Part shown: positions 35,390-43,903 of the stretch, piece after piece
Numbering within the stretch: position 1 is the first letter of the stretch
How the letters are laid out: the number at the start of each line of letters is the position of its first letter
Assembly (NCBI GenBank): GCA_040222995.1
Contig: JAVKBW010000097.1
Coordinates: 1-64,000, forward strand
Direction: 5' to 3'
DNA: 64,000 nt
DNA from: JAVKBW01 sp040222995
GTDB lineage: Bacteria; Pseudomonadota; Alphaproteobacteria; UBA8366; Aestuariispiraceae
Notes under the pieces: generated by a model
The model's input: only the letters and a program-made list of their open reading frames with translations
Databases searched by the model: none
What the model was told of the DNA's origin: nothing
Made by a program: the position numbers and the translations under genes

Positions 35390-37438
35390 TTGCCGTCAGA
35401 TCCATTGTTCACCTATGCGGTAATTGCGGATACGCATATGAATCAGGAAGAAAACTATTCTTCTTCCCCGTATCCCTGCAATGCGCTGGCGAATGCCCGC
35501 ACACGGTATGTAATTGCGGAACTGAACCGGTTGAAGCCGGATTTCGTCGTGCATCTGGGCGATATCGTCAATCCAGTACCGGAATTGCCGACCTACACCG
35601 ATGCCGCCAATCATTTCAAGAATCTTGTGAAGGCTCTCGATGCGCCGCTCCACCTCGTTCCGGGAAACCACGATATTGGTGACAAGCCGGTATCGTGGAT
35701 GCCGGCGGGGACAGTCACCGAAGAGCACATCGCGCTTTATGAGTCGCATTTTGGAAAACACTATTATTCATTCGATCACAAGGGCTTGCACGTCGTCATC
35801 GTAAACACACCGCTTATCAACTCCGGTCTTGATGCGGAACAGGAACAACGGGCCTGGCTGGAAGACGATCTGAAAGGAAATGCCGGCAGGCGGATTGTCC
35901 TCTGCGTGCACTATCCCCCCTACGTCTCGAACCCGGAAGAAAACGGGTCCTACGACAATATAGACGAACCTGGCCGGTCGTGGTTGCTGGGGTTGATACA
36001 ACAGCACAGGGTTGAAGTGATTTTTTGCGGGCATGTGCACAATTTCTGGTACGACCGCCTGGCGGAATCGGAGATGTATCTTCTTCCGTCCACAGCCTTT
36101 GTCCGGCACGACTACAGTGAATTCTTTCATATCGAGCCTGGCGACCAGTATGGCCGGAACGACGAGCCGAAGCTCGGCTATTGCGTTGTTCGGGTTTACG
36201 AGAACGAACAGATCGTCGAGACGATCAGAACTTACGGCCGAACACTCGACGAAGCGCAAGCGCTAGCGCCAGAGGTCAAATCCGTTCGACCGGTCCTGTC
36301 ACGGGAATCGACAATCGACTCCATCGGAGTGGACATGCGCCATCCCTGGGCGGAAGAAATGGAAATCGCCCCGTCCGGTGCGGTCGATGAGTTCGAACGG
36401 AAAATCGCCCGAAACGACTATCCAGTTCTTGCGTTATGGGAAATGGGCCTGCGCCGGATGCGTGTGCCGATACAGGATGTCGCCAATCCGAAAACCCGCA
36501 AGCGGATGCAGGCACTCAAGCGGATCGGCCACACATTTCAGGTATTCTGTTACGGCCTGCCTAACGATGCCTTGCTGTATTCTCTCGCTGATGCCAGCGG
36601 TCTTGTCGATATCCTCGAAGTCGTCCTGCCCTGGGACAAGACACCGGGTGCGATGGAGGCATTGCGCAGCATCAAGGCAAAAACCGGTGTGCGGTTGTAT
36701 CTTTCCCGGGTTAACCGCAAGGATGCTGCTAAAGTCGCCGGGGCCCGGTTCAATCACCTGATAAGTCATGGTTTTGTGCTGGCGGAACGGGCGGACCTGG
36801 CCGATTTCACGAATACGCTTGATTCTGACAGGGTCTTGGACGGGTTTGTCTTCCGGATTCCGAACGACGCATCTCCTGCAGATGCTGTCATCGAAGCGCG
36901 GGACCTGACGGAATTGCTTGACCGCGACGCCTGTCTTTACATTCGAACCTCTGCGGCAAGCCCTGCCGAGGCGTATATCGATGATGAGGAAAACGCCGCT
37001 CGGATCGCAGAAAGCGTTGTCGCCTGCATTGGCGGTGGTACGCGCATCAGCGCCGTTCTGGACACGTTTGCAGATATAGACCGGGGCTACTTTGCGCGTA
37101 CCGGTCTGGTGGACCGACGGTATAACCCCAGGCTTTCAAGTCATGTTGTCAAAAATCTGATTGGGCTTTTTCAGGAGGGCGGCTGGCTATTGGAAGAAAA
37201 ACACACGGAGGCCGGCGCTGCCACGATTACAGTGATACTGCGAAACCGGCAGGGCGGTCATGCCCGCCTTTTGGTGAATGGCGTTGAAGAAAATCTTCAA
37301 TCCGGAACACAGGGTGACATTATCGATCTGGCAACCGGATCGGTTCTGGCGTTTGATGCCGGGATGCAGGTGCCGCGCCTGTGTATGGTAATTGAAAGGC
37401 AGGAAACGGCCCGATTGGCAAAGACAGGAACAGAGTAG
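35390..37438 (+). CDS. Metallophosphoesterase with a large C-terminal domain
   Basis: A 682-residue protein. Residues about 8-290 are a calcineurin-type phosphoesterase with all metal motifs: ADTH, HLGDIV, VPGNHD, CVHYPP and FCGHVH. The remaining 390 residues are not a known phosphoesterase part: the stretch from about 320 to 600 looks like alternating strands and helices of a TIM-barrel (LVDILEVVLPWDKTPGAMEA, GVRLYLSRVNR, FADIDRGYFARTGLVDRRYNP), and the last 70 residues form a beta-rich end. The TTG start has AGAGGAG 7 nt upstream. No signal peptide is visible, so it is probably cytosolic. Substrate unknown; a phosphodiester or phosphomonoester from the imported compound is possible. Confidence 0.85.
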   Translation: MPSDPLFTYAVIADTHMNQEENYSSSPYPCNALANARTRYVIAELNRLKPDFVVHLGDIVNPVPELPTYTDAANHFKNLVKALDAPLHLVPGNHDIGDKPVSWMPAGTVTEEHIALYESHFGKHYYSFDHKGLHVVIVNTPLINSGLDAEQEQRAWLEDDLKGNAGRRIVLCVHYPPYVSNPEENGSYDNIDEPGRSWLLGLIQQHRVEVIFCGHVHNFWYDRLAESEMYLLPSTAFVRHDYSEFFHIEPGDQYGRNDEPKLGYCVVRVYENEQIVETIRTYGRTLDEAQALAPEVKSVRPVLSRESTIDSIGVDMRHPWAEEMEIAPSGAVDEFERKIARNDYPVLALWEMGLRRMRVPIQDVANPKTRKRMQALKRIGHTFQVFCYGLPNDALLYSLADASGLVDILEVVLPWDKTPGAMEALRSIKAKTGVRLYLSRVNRKDAAKVAGARFNHLISHGFVLAERADLADFTNTLDSDRVLDGFVFRIPNDASPADAVIEARDLTELLDRDACLYIRTSAASPAEAYIDDEENAARIAESVVACIGGGTRISAVLDTFADIDRGYFARTGLVDRRYNPRLSSHVVKNLIGLFQEGGWLLEEKHTEAGAATITVILRNRQGGHARLLVNGVEENLQSGTQGDIIDLATGSVLAFDAGMQVPRLCMVIERQETARLAKTGTE

Positions 37439-37502
37439 AAGCCCGGCAGAGCAGGCCTTGATGAATACTGTGAGCAGGAAAATTTCTGTGTTTCATATTT
37501 AG

Positions 37503-38648
37503 ATGGGAAACATCGACATGCAGAGTATCGACGTTGACAAGCTTTTACGGGATCTTGGGGATGGCTGGGGAATGCCGTCCAGTCATCATATAGATCCTGA
37601 CGTGTTCAAGTACGAGATGGCTGCCATCTTCAATCGAAGCTGGCTGTTTTTCGCGCCTGTCCATCACTTGTGCAAAAAGGGCGATACGAAGACAGGCTGG
37701 GCGGGCGATGTGCCGGTTTTGGTGACCCGGGACCAGACCGGAAAACTGCACGGTTTCGTCAACATGTGCAGGCATCGTGGGTATGCCGTGGCCACCAAAG
37801 ACAAGAATTGCCGCAATCTGGTTTGCCAGTATCACGCCTGGACCTACAATCTCGACGGATCGCTCCGCAACGCACCGAATACGGACGACGATGCCGGCTT
37901 CGATAAAAGCGAGTTGTCACTGTTGCCGATCTCGGTCGATGAATTCGGTCCCGGTATCTTCGTCAATGCCGATCCGGGCGCAAAACCATTGCGGGAGTCG
38001 CATCCCAGGCTGCAATCGTATGCCGAATCCATGGAGTTTCGAACCGATCCCGGTTTCTACCTCGATAACTACGAGCTGGTTCGCACCGTACATTACGATT
38101 TCGAATCGAACTGGAAACTTTGGTACGACAACAACACGGAATGTTACCATTGTCCTACCATTCATGCGGGCAGTTTTGCCTCAGCGTTCAGCACGAACCA
38201 GGATTCCATGCGCTTTTCCGAAGTCGATCAGTTCATGACATTCTCGTTCGATCCGATGGGTGAGGAGCATGTGAAAGGTGAATTGAAGGCGAAATGGCAA
38301 CGGGCGCTGCAGATTTTCCCGGCAATTGGCATCACTATGCAAGACGACATTCTGCTGGTTTATCAGGCCCTGCCGACGGGGCCTGAGACGACGAAGAAAA
38401 CAATGTATTGTCTGGTCAGAAAAGAGGGTGACAAGGAGCTCGCGAGCCGCTGGATCGATCTCTGGCATCAGACGTTCAGCGAAGATCAGCTGGCGACCCA
38501 AATACAGCAGACGGGTATCAGAAGCGGTCGGCTGCCAAGACCCAGATATGTCCGTTCTCAGGAAGGACCGGTATTGTTTGTAAACCGGTTGATCCTGAAT
38601 GCCTATCGTGGCGCCGGTACGCCAGCGCCAGCCGGGTACACGACCTAG
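37503..38648 (+). CDS. Rieske [2Fe-2S] aromatic-ring-hydroxylating oxygenase, alpha subunit
   Basis: A 381-residue oxygenase alpha chain. The Rieske cluster ligands are CRHRGY and CQYHAW (near residues 88 and 108); the mononuclear iron region is NNTECYHCPTIH near 215. Homologues include aromatic dioxygenases and the quaternary-amine monooxygenases GbcA and CntA; no beta subunit or reductase gene is present here, which leans toward the latter trimeric type (inference). The start may be the ATG at 37503 or 37518. Its stop overlaps purK by 4 nt, marking the right end of the island. Confidence 0.9.
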   Translation: MGNIDMQSIDVDKLLRDLGDGWGMPSSHHIDPDVFKYEMAAIFNRSWLFFAPVHHLCKKGDTKTGWAGDVPVLVTRDQTGKLHGFVNMCRHRGYAVATKDKNCRNLVCQYHAWTYNLDGSLRNAPNTDDDAGFDKSELSLLPISVDEFGPGIFVNADPGAKPLRESHPRLQSYAESMEFRTDPGFYLDNYELVRTVHYDFESNWKLWYDNNTECYHCPTIHAGSFASAFSTNQDSMRFSEVDQFMTFSFDPMGEEHVKGELKAKWQRALQIFPAIGITMQDDILLVYQALPTGPETTKKTMYCLVRKEGDKELASRWIDLWHQTFSEDQLATQIQQTGIRSGRLPRPRYVRSQEGPVLFVNRLILNAYRGAGTPAPAGYTT

Positions 38649-39040
38649 TCGAAGACCCGGGTTATATGCCCCATCTTGCGGCCCGGCTTGGCCTCAGCCT
38701 TGCCGTAGAGATGCAGATGGGTGTTCGGCAGATGCAGGTAATCCAGCCAGGCGTCGATATCGTCGCCCAGCAGATTGATCATTTCCGACCGGCCCCGCAG
38801 GGCGACATCGCCCAGCGGCAAATTGCAGACCGCGCGGACAAGCTGTTCGAACTGGCTGGTGCGGCAGCCCTCAATGGTCCAGTGGCCTGAATTGTGCGGC
38901 CGGGGCGCGACTTCGTTAACCAGAATCCGGTTGTCCGGCGTAACGAACATCTCCACCGCCAGCAGCCCGACAACGCCGAAGGCGCGGGTGGCGGCCAGCG
39001 CGACATCCTGCGCCTTTTGCCGGATCGCCTCGTCGATCGG
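38645..39040 (-). repeat. Right copy of the 396-bp purK repeat
   Basis: Direct repeat partner of 32287-32682, same orientation, 6358 bp apart, no indels. The identical block (38904-39040) is the part nearer the 5' end of purK; mismatches gather in the stop-proximal 258 bp. That polarity places the exchange point within the identical block. Confidence 0.93.
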
Positions 39041-39736
39041 GGCGGGCGCTGTGGTTCTGGACAGGATGTGGTTCCTGTGGTCGTTCATCACGGTCGGGAA
39101 GCAGGCGGTTTCGCCACGGGGCGACCGCGCGACAATCACCGAAACCTCGCAGGTGAAGTCGACGAATCCTTCCAGAATGGCGGGTGTGCGGCTGATTGCC
39201 TCCCAGGCTACGACAGGGTCCGTCGCCGCATTCAGCGTCGTCTGGCCCTTGCCGTCATAGCCCAGCCGCGCCGATTTCAGGATCGAGGGTTGGCCGACAT
39301 AATTGATCGCGGCGGCGAGGGTTGCCTCGTCCTGCACCGGCGCCCACAGGGCGGTTTCGATACCGGCCTCGTTCAGAAAGGTTTTTTCAAGCTTGCGGTC
39401 CTGCGCGATGGAAAGAACGCTGCTGCCGGGCCGCACCGGAACCGTTTCGGCCAGGAAATCCAGCACGCCGACAGGCACATTCTCGAATTCCAGAGTCACC
39501 ACGTCGACCTGCTCGGCGAAATCCGCCAGTGCGCCGCGATCGTCATAGCCGGCGGCGATATGCGGCGCGACCTGGCTGGCCGGGCAATCTTCCTGCGGCT
39601 CGAATACCAGACACTGATAGCCCAGCGGAGCGGCTGCCAGCGCCGTCATCCGGCCGAGTTGTCCGCCGCCCAGAATGCCGATGGTCGAGCCGGGCGGGAT
39701 AACCGCGTCGGTTTCAGCGGTGGTCTGTTCACTCAT
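38645..39736 (-). CDS. purK: N5-carboxyaminoimidazole ribonucleotide synthase
   Basis: A 363-residue ATP-grasp enzyme that carboxylates AIR in purine synthesis. Seen: the N-terminal STIGILGGGQLGRMTALAAAPLG, LTEFENV-like VTLEFENVPVGVLDFLAE, SILKSARLGYDGKGQ with the ATP-contacting lysine, and NEVAPRPHNSGHWTIEGC. It overlaps purE by 8 nt (ATGAGTGA), the standard operon. Its last 396 bp are repeated at 32287-32682 and probably came in with the island, so the gene appears to be a hybrid that kept function. Confidence 0.96.
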   Translation of the reverse strand: MSEQTTAETDAVIPPGSTIGILGGGQLGRMTALAAAPLGYQCLVFEPQEDCPASQVAPHIAAGYDDRGALADFAEQVDVVTLEFENVPVGVLDFLAETVPVRPGSSVLSIAQDRKLEKTFLNEAGIETALWAPVQDEATLAAAINYVGQPSILKSARLGYDGKGQTTLNAATDPVVAWEAISRTPAILEGFVDFTCEVSVIVARSPRGETACFPTVMNDHRNHILSRTTAPAPIDEAIRQKAQDVALAATRAFGVVGLLAVEMFVTPDNRILVNEVAPRPHNSGHWTIEGCRTSQFEQLVRAVCNLPLGDVALRGRSEMINLLGDDIDAWLDYLHLPNTHLHLYGKAEAKPGRKMGHITRVFD

Positions 39737-40229
39737 CTTCGGGAAGGTCCGGAACGTTGTCCGTTTGCCGCGCCCGCCAGGCGTCGAGCGCGTCGCGTAT
39801 GGCGTCGTCGTTCAGCGCCAGCACGGACGCCGCCAGCACCGCCGCGTTGATCGCGCCGGCCTTGCCGATGGCCAGCGTGCCGACCGGGACGCCGCCCGGC
39901 ATCTGGACAATCGAAAGCAGACTGTCATGGCCGGAAAGCGCGTGCGATTCCACCGGCACGCCAAACACGGGCAACGGCGTCATCGATGCCGCCATGCCGG
40001 GCAGATGCGCCGCGCCGCCGGCCCCGGCAATGATCACTTTCAGACCACGGTCGCGGGCGGTTTTTGCATAGTCGAAAAGCCTGTCAGGTGTGCGATGGGC
40101 GGAAACCACCCGGGCCTCGAACGGAACGCCCAACGCCGTCAGCGTCTCCGCCGTATGCTGCATCGTCGGCCAGTCGGACCGGCTTCCCATAATGACGCCG
40201 ACAACCGGACTCCTGTCCTGTTCACCCAT
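39729..40229 (-). CDS. purE: N5-CAIR mutase
   Basis: A 166-residue class I PurE that converts N5-CAIR to CAIR. Seen: VGVIMGSRSDWPTMQHTAETL, VVSAHRTPDRLFDYAKTA with the catalytic SAHR, AGAGGAAHLPGMAAS and VPVGTLAIGKAGAINAAVLAA. The frame opens upstream to 40430; the ATG at 40229 has GGAGG about 10 nt upstream and gives the family length. Confidence 0.95.
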   Translation of the reverse strand: MGEQDRSPVVGVIMGSRSDWPTMQHTAETLTALGVPFEARVVSAHRTPDRLFDYAKTARDRGLKVIIAGAGGAAHLPGMAASMTPLPVFGVPVESHALSGHDSLLSIVQMPGGVPVGTLAIGKAGAINAAVLAASVLALNDDAIRDALDAWRARQTDNVPDLPEDE

Positions 40230-40363
40230 TTTCGAAAAGCCTCCCATCGCGCCGGCCCCGGCCCCAAACATCGGTATACGCTGTAGAAAGCCGGGCAGTA
40301 TAGGCACCGTGCCGATTCGCGCAAGGACTGCTAAAGTAGCCGTTCTGGTCGAAGGAGCGGGAA

Positions 40364-41149
40364 ATGCCGGAAGACGAATATGAAGATGTCGACCCGATCG
40401 TGGGCGGGGTTCGCTGGCGGCCGCTGACACGGTCCGACTACCATGTCGATCCGGCCTTCGCGGTGCGCCCGGTGAAACGCGACCGCGACGGCGAACCGGT
40501 ACGCGGCAGGGAGAAATCGTCGCGGCCGCCGCCCCGGGTGAAATCGCCGGAAGATCTGACGGAACTGCACGGGATACCTGAAGACGCGCTGATTGATCCG
40601 CTGCGCACTATTCTGATGGAGATGATCGACGAGGCCGGCGCGCTGCATGAACAGTTGCTCGCCGCCGAGGACCGGATTGACTATCTGGAAGAACACAGCC
40701 GCTACGACCGGTTGGGCAACTGGCTGTCGACCGCCGCCATGCTGGGGCAGATTCGTCACCTGACTGATCTCGACCGGCGGGAAGGCGTTGCCAGTTCCAT
40801 CGCCGGAATTGCGTTTTCCTTTTATCGCAACCCTGGCGAAACCGGGTCCTGGAGCGGTGCGGAAAAGCGCATGGCGAAAATGGGCGCGGCGCTTTCCGAA
40901 GCGTCGCCTTCAGGCGACGTCGTTGGAAGACTGTGGGACGGCGCTTTCGGTATTCTGCTGCCCGGCCTCGATGCAGCGAAAGCGCAGGCCCTGGTTGACG
41001 AACTGGCCGAACGGTGTGCGAAGGCCGGGGAAAGTACGGCGGTGCGGACGGCCATTGTGCCGGTGCTTCCGGATGAGGAGCCTGAACAGGCGGTCGACCG
41101 GTTATACGCGGCGCTGACCCGGACCGACGAAGACCGGCCTAGGCGATGA
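40364..41149 (+). CDS. Protein with a degenerate GGDEF-like C-terminal domain
   Basis: A 261-residue protein. The first 85 residues are charged and low-complexity, then a helical stretch (IDPLRTILMEMIDEAGALHEQLLAAEDRIDYLEEH, coiled-coil-like). The C-terminal half resembles a nucleotide-cyclase fold, with GRLWDGAFGILLPGLD where an active domain has GRxGGDEFxxLLP. The catalytic signature and substrate residues are absent, so it is at most a structural or binding relative of GGDEF. It starts 134 nt from purE, divergently, and its 3' end overlaps the DUF465 gene by 11 nt. Confidence 0.65.
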   Translation: MPEDEYEDVDPIVGGVRWRPLTRSDYHVDPAFAVRPVKRDRDGEPVRGREKSSRPPPRVKSPEDLTELHGIPEDALIDPLRTILMEMIDEAGALHEQLLAAEDRIDYLEEHSRYDRLGNWLSTAAMLGQIRHLTDLDRREGVASSIAGIAFSFYRNPGETGSWSGAEKRMAKMGAALSEASPSGDVVGRLWDGAFGILLPGLDAAKAQALVDELAERCAKAGESTAVRTAIVPVLPDEEPEQAVDRLYAALTRTDEDRPRR

Positions 41150-41345
41150 TGTCCGGATACAGAAAGGATTCCAGATAGGTGATCCGGTCTTTCAGACGCA
41201 GCTTGCGCTTCTTCAGACGTTGCACCTGCAACGTATCGAACGGGACTTCCGCCGCCAGCCGGTCGATTACATCGTCCAGATCGCGGTGTTCCGAGGTCAG
41301 TTGTTCGATCTCGCGTTTGATTTCTGCTTCGTTATCGTCGTCCAT
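41139..41345 (-). CDS. YdcH-like (DUF465) small coiled-coil protein
   Basis: A 68-residue highly charged helical protein (KREIEQLTSEHRDLDDVIDRLA, then VQRLKKRKLRLKDRITYLES). The LKKRKLxLKDRI core is the DUF465/YdcH signature. The frame extends upstream, but the ATG at 41345 gives the family size. Function unknown. Confidence 0.88.
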   Translation of the reverse strand: MDDDNEAEIKREIEQLTSEHRDLDDVIDRLAAEVPFDTLQVQRLKKRKLRLKDRITYLESFLYPDIIA

Positions 41346-41544
41346 TACGCCCTGGCTGCTTTTTCTGCTGTATCCTGTCCGTCCAACCAGAATTGAACGA
41401 TCATCGACGGCATCGACCGGGTGCCGCGCGACACAGTGGTTTACGGTGTCCGCTGCGCTTTCGCCAAGTCTTTTCTGTGGATCATTGACGCCCGTCTGGC
41501 GATGATGAACCTTCCAGCGCTCCAACCCCGAAGCGAACCGCACA

Positions 41545-42081
41545 ATGCCGCCTGATCTTGATAACACCGAATGCGACTCGCCGCTATGGCGGTTTGCCCT
41601 TGATCTTTATGCGGCCACCGATGTTTCTTCGGCCTGTCTTGCGCTGCAGGATTCGCTGTCGGCGGATGTCAACCTGCTGCTGGTTTGCTGCTGGGTCGGG
41701 CGGCATGGCGCTTATCTGCAGACTGAACAGATCGAAACCCTCGACCGGCTCGTACAGCCCTGGCGGGCGGAAGCGATTGTGCCGGTGCGGCGTCTGCGCC
41801 GGCAACTGAAAACGGCGGTCGGGCCTGTCCTGCCGGGGCAATCGGCCGGCCTGCGGGAAATCATAAAGTCGGCGGAACTCGAGGCAGAGAAAATCGAGCT
41901 GTCCGTCCTGTTTCAGGCGCTGGAAACGCTGCCTGCGAAAAACGCCGCGGGCGCCGAACGGGGCGGCGTCATCCGCAGCAATCTGCTGCACTATCTTGTC
42001 GCGCTGAACGCCAACCCGAACGAGCCCTTGACGCGCGATGCAGTGGAAACGCTGGTGCGGGAGACGCTGACGCCGGCCTAG
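41545..42081 (+). CDS. TIGR02444/DUF2390 family protein
   Basis: A 178-residue protein with PLWRFALDLYAATDVSSACLALQDSLSADVNLLLVCCWVG at its start, the clear mark of this uncharacterised family. The rest is helical (LRRQLKTAVGPV, LREIIKSAELEAEKIEL). No catalytic motif is visible. It starts 199 nt from the divergent DUF465 gene and faces mlaC. Function unknown. Confidence 0.85.
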   Translation: MPPDLDNTECDSPLWRFALDLYAATDVSSACLALQDSLSADVNLLLVCCWVGRHGAYLQTEQIETLDRLVQPWRAEAIVPVRRLRRQLKTAVGPVLPGQSAGLREIIKSAELEAEKIELSVLFQALETLPAKNAAGAERGGVIRSNLLHYLVALNANPNEPLTRDAVETLVRETLTPA

Positions 42082-42102
42082 ACCGGGGCCTTGCCGACCG
42101 TC

Positions 42103-42756
42103 TTACGACGCGCTGCGGCTTGCGAGTTTTTTGTTCTTGTTGATCAGGATTTCCGTCAGTTTCTCGACGCTGCCGTTGTTGCTGCTCAGAACGCTCTGGA
42201 AATCGGCCTTCTGGGTCACCACCATGGACACGTTTTCAACAACGATATCGAAAATCCGCCACGAACCGCCGATATTTTCAACATGCCATTCGACCAGAAT
42301 CGGCGGTGCGTCATTCTGCGGATACAGACGGCTTTCGACGATCTTGGAATCGCGGCGGCCGTCCATAACCCGGCCGGTCTCGAACTTCTGACCCGAATAC
42401 GCCTCGAACCGCCAGGCATACGTATAGACAACATAGTCTTCCAGCGCGACTTCAAAGGCTTTGAGCTGCTCTTCGGTCGCCCGCCGGCGGTATGGGCCAA
42501 GCAGAACCCGAGCCATTTTGTCCAGATTCAGGCCGTCGCGCAGCAGATTGCGAAATCTTTCCTGCCGGGTTTCCAGATCGACATCGCCGGTCGTCAGCGA
42601 TGAAATAGCCGTATCGGCAAGCCGGCCGATAAAGGCGTCGGGCTCTTCCGCTTTCGCGGCGACAGAACCGAACAGGAAAAAGCCGAAAACAAGGACAATA
42701 AGCGATCGAACCGTGTGTCGGCGGTGCAGTTTCATTATCGCTGCCGGCTGCATCAT
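42103..42756 (-). CDS. mlaC: MlaC-type phospholipid-binding periplasmic protein
   Basis: A 217-residue exported protein (Ttg2/MlaC family). It shuttles phospholipid between MlaA in the outer membrane and the inner-membrane MlaFEDB complex. Seen: signal peptide (MKLHRRHTVRSLIVLVFGFF... ending in AKA), RFRNLLRDGLNLDKMARVLLGPYRR, and WRIFDIVVENVSMVVTQKADFQSVL, family hallmarks. An ATG at 42756 directly follows the mlaA stop, while an internal ATG at 42735 starts the signal peptide more naturally; neither has a good Shine-Dalgarno. The inner-membrane mla genes are not here. Confidence 0.92.
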   Translation of the reverse strand: MMQPAAIMKLHRRHTVRSLIVLVFGFFLFGSVAAKAEEPDAFIGRLADTAISSLTTGDVDLETRQERFRNLLRDGLNLDKMARVLLGPYRRRATEEQLKAFEVALEDYVVYTYAWRFEAYSGQKFETGRVMDGRRDSKIVESRLYPQNDAPPILVEWHVENIGGSWRIFDIVVENVSMVVTQKADFQSVLSSNNGSVEKLTEILINKNKKLASRSAS

Positions 42757-43566
42757 TTACTCTAGAAGAGCCGTTTCTTCAGCGGTTTCGTCATCGAACT
42801 CGATCATCGGATAGGTTTCCGGCACGTCGCCGGCGTCGCCGTTCATGATCATGTTCTGACGCTGCTGCCGATACAGGCTGCGAACCGTCGCGTAGAAGTC
42901 GAGCGATGTCGTTTCAAGGTCTTCAATCTGTTTCAGATTACGCGAGCGCGAATCGACCACATCGCCGGCAATCCTGCCGAACGCCCAGGCGCCCGGCGCG
43001 TCGCTGTCGGAATTGAAATCCCACAGGTTGAACGGGTCGAAGAAGAAATCGACAACCTTGCCGCTGGCGTCGCGAACATTCGACGGGCCGAGCAAGGGAA
43101 GCTGCAGATACGGGCCGGAAGCAACGCCCCAGACAGCCAGTGTCTGACCGAAATCCTCTTCCCGATAGGCAATGCCCTTGCCGTTGCCGTTGGCGATATC
43201 GAACAGGCCAAGGCCCAGCGTGTTGATAAGGCCGCGGCCGATTGTATCGGACGCGCCCTGTTCGTCGCCCTGCAGGATGTTGTTGACCAGAATGACCGGT
43301 GTTTTCAGGTGCCGCAGGAAGTTGCGCACGCTGTCCTTCACCAGATCGGGCAGTTCGCGATAAGCAGCCGCAAACTGCCGAACGACCACGCGGTCGATCG
43401 TCAGGTTAAGGCCGAAAATAGCCCTGTTCACTTCTTCGAGAGGATCGTTCCTGGCTTCATAAGCCGCCCGCGCGTCGGGGTCTTCGGGCACCTGTGCGCA
43501 CCCTGTTACCAATCCGCCTATCGCAGCAGCAAGCAACAAACCACGAACCAGACCAAAAATTCGCAT
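42757..43566 (-). CDS. mlaA: MlaA (VacJ) outer-membrane lipoprotein
   Basis: A 269-residue lipoprotein that removes misplaced phospholipid from the outer leaflet. Seen: lipobox LVTGC near residues 20-24, DPLEEVNRAIFGLNLTIDRVVVR, FLRHLKTPVILVNNILQGD, RYREEDFGQTL-like REEDFGQTLAVWGV, GPYLQLPLLGPSNVRDASG. The ATG at 43566 is used; a GTG two codons upstream is possible. It is followed directly by mlaC. Confidence 0.95.
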   Translation of the reverse strand: MRIFGLVRGLLLAAAIGGLVTGCAQVPEDPDARAAYEARNDPLEEVNRAIFGLNLTIDRVVVRQFAAAYRELPDLVKDSVRNFLRHLKTPVILVNNILQGDEQGASDTIGRGLINTLGLGLFDIANGNGKGIAYREEDFGQTLAVWGVASGPYLQLPLLGPSNVRDASGKVVDFFFDPFNLWDFNSDSDAPGAWAFGRIAGDVVDSRSRNLKQIEDLETTSLDFYATVRSLYRQQRQNMIMNGDAGDVPETYPMIEFDDETAEETALLE

Positions 43567-43903
43567 TAACACTCAACCTATCTCAAGAGGCGTCGCCACC
43601 CCAATTCACGAATCTTCAGCCCATCCGTTCCAAGCCAGATTTACTGGCTGTCCGGATACCCCCCGGCCCAGGCTGTAAATACGCACCCAATTGTCTAATC
43701 GTTGCCTACCATAGGCCCCTAGCAAGCGCCATACCGTATGGCGGCCCGGATTATTGTTCCTGACAAGTTGTTGCAAAAATGTCTCGGCTGTTAAGTGTTT
43801 GTTCATATTCACAAACATGGCATATCAGGCGGCGCGGCGCGGTAACCGATGAACTCCGCGCAGCCGCCCGCCGGAACGATTGAGGAAGAAAGGAAAAAGA
43901 CCG
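43567..43903. other. 337-bp intergenic region between mlaA and a thioesterase gene
   Basis: No gene or RNA is recognised here. It is a divergent promoter region. The one clear structure is an inverted repeat with 7-bp arms TGTTTGT (43796-43802) and ACAAACA (43811-43817) and an 8-bp spacer, a size usual for TetR- or GntR-type operators. A second palindrome, CGCCATACCGTATGGCG, sits at about 43729-43744. No regulator gene is adjacent. Confidence 0.55.

Larger units (their letters stand above)
32683..38644. mobile_element. 5.96-kb island inserted at the 3' end of purK
   Basis: The segment lies between a truncated and a complete copy of the purK 3' end in direct orientation. It carries four same-strand genes: GntR regulator, solute-binding protein, metallophosphoesterase fusion and Rieske oxygenase. 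The left end (32700-32850) is AT-rich against its surroundings. No integrase or transposase is present, so a Campbell-type single crossover by a circle or fragment carrying a related purK 3' end explains it better than a self-mobile element. Boundaries are set by where purK similarity stops. Confidence 0.75.
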
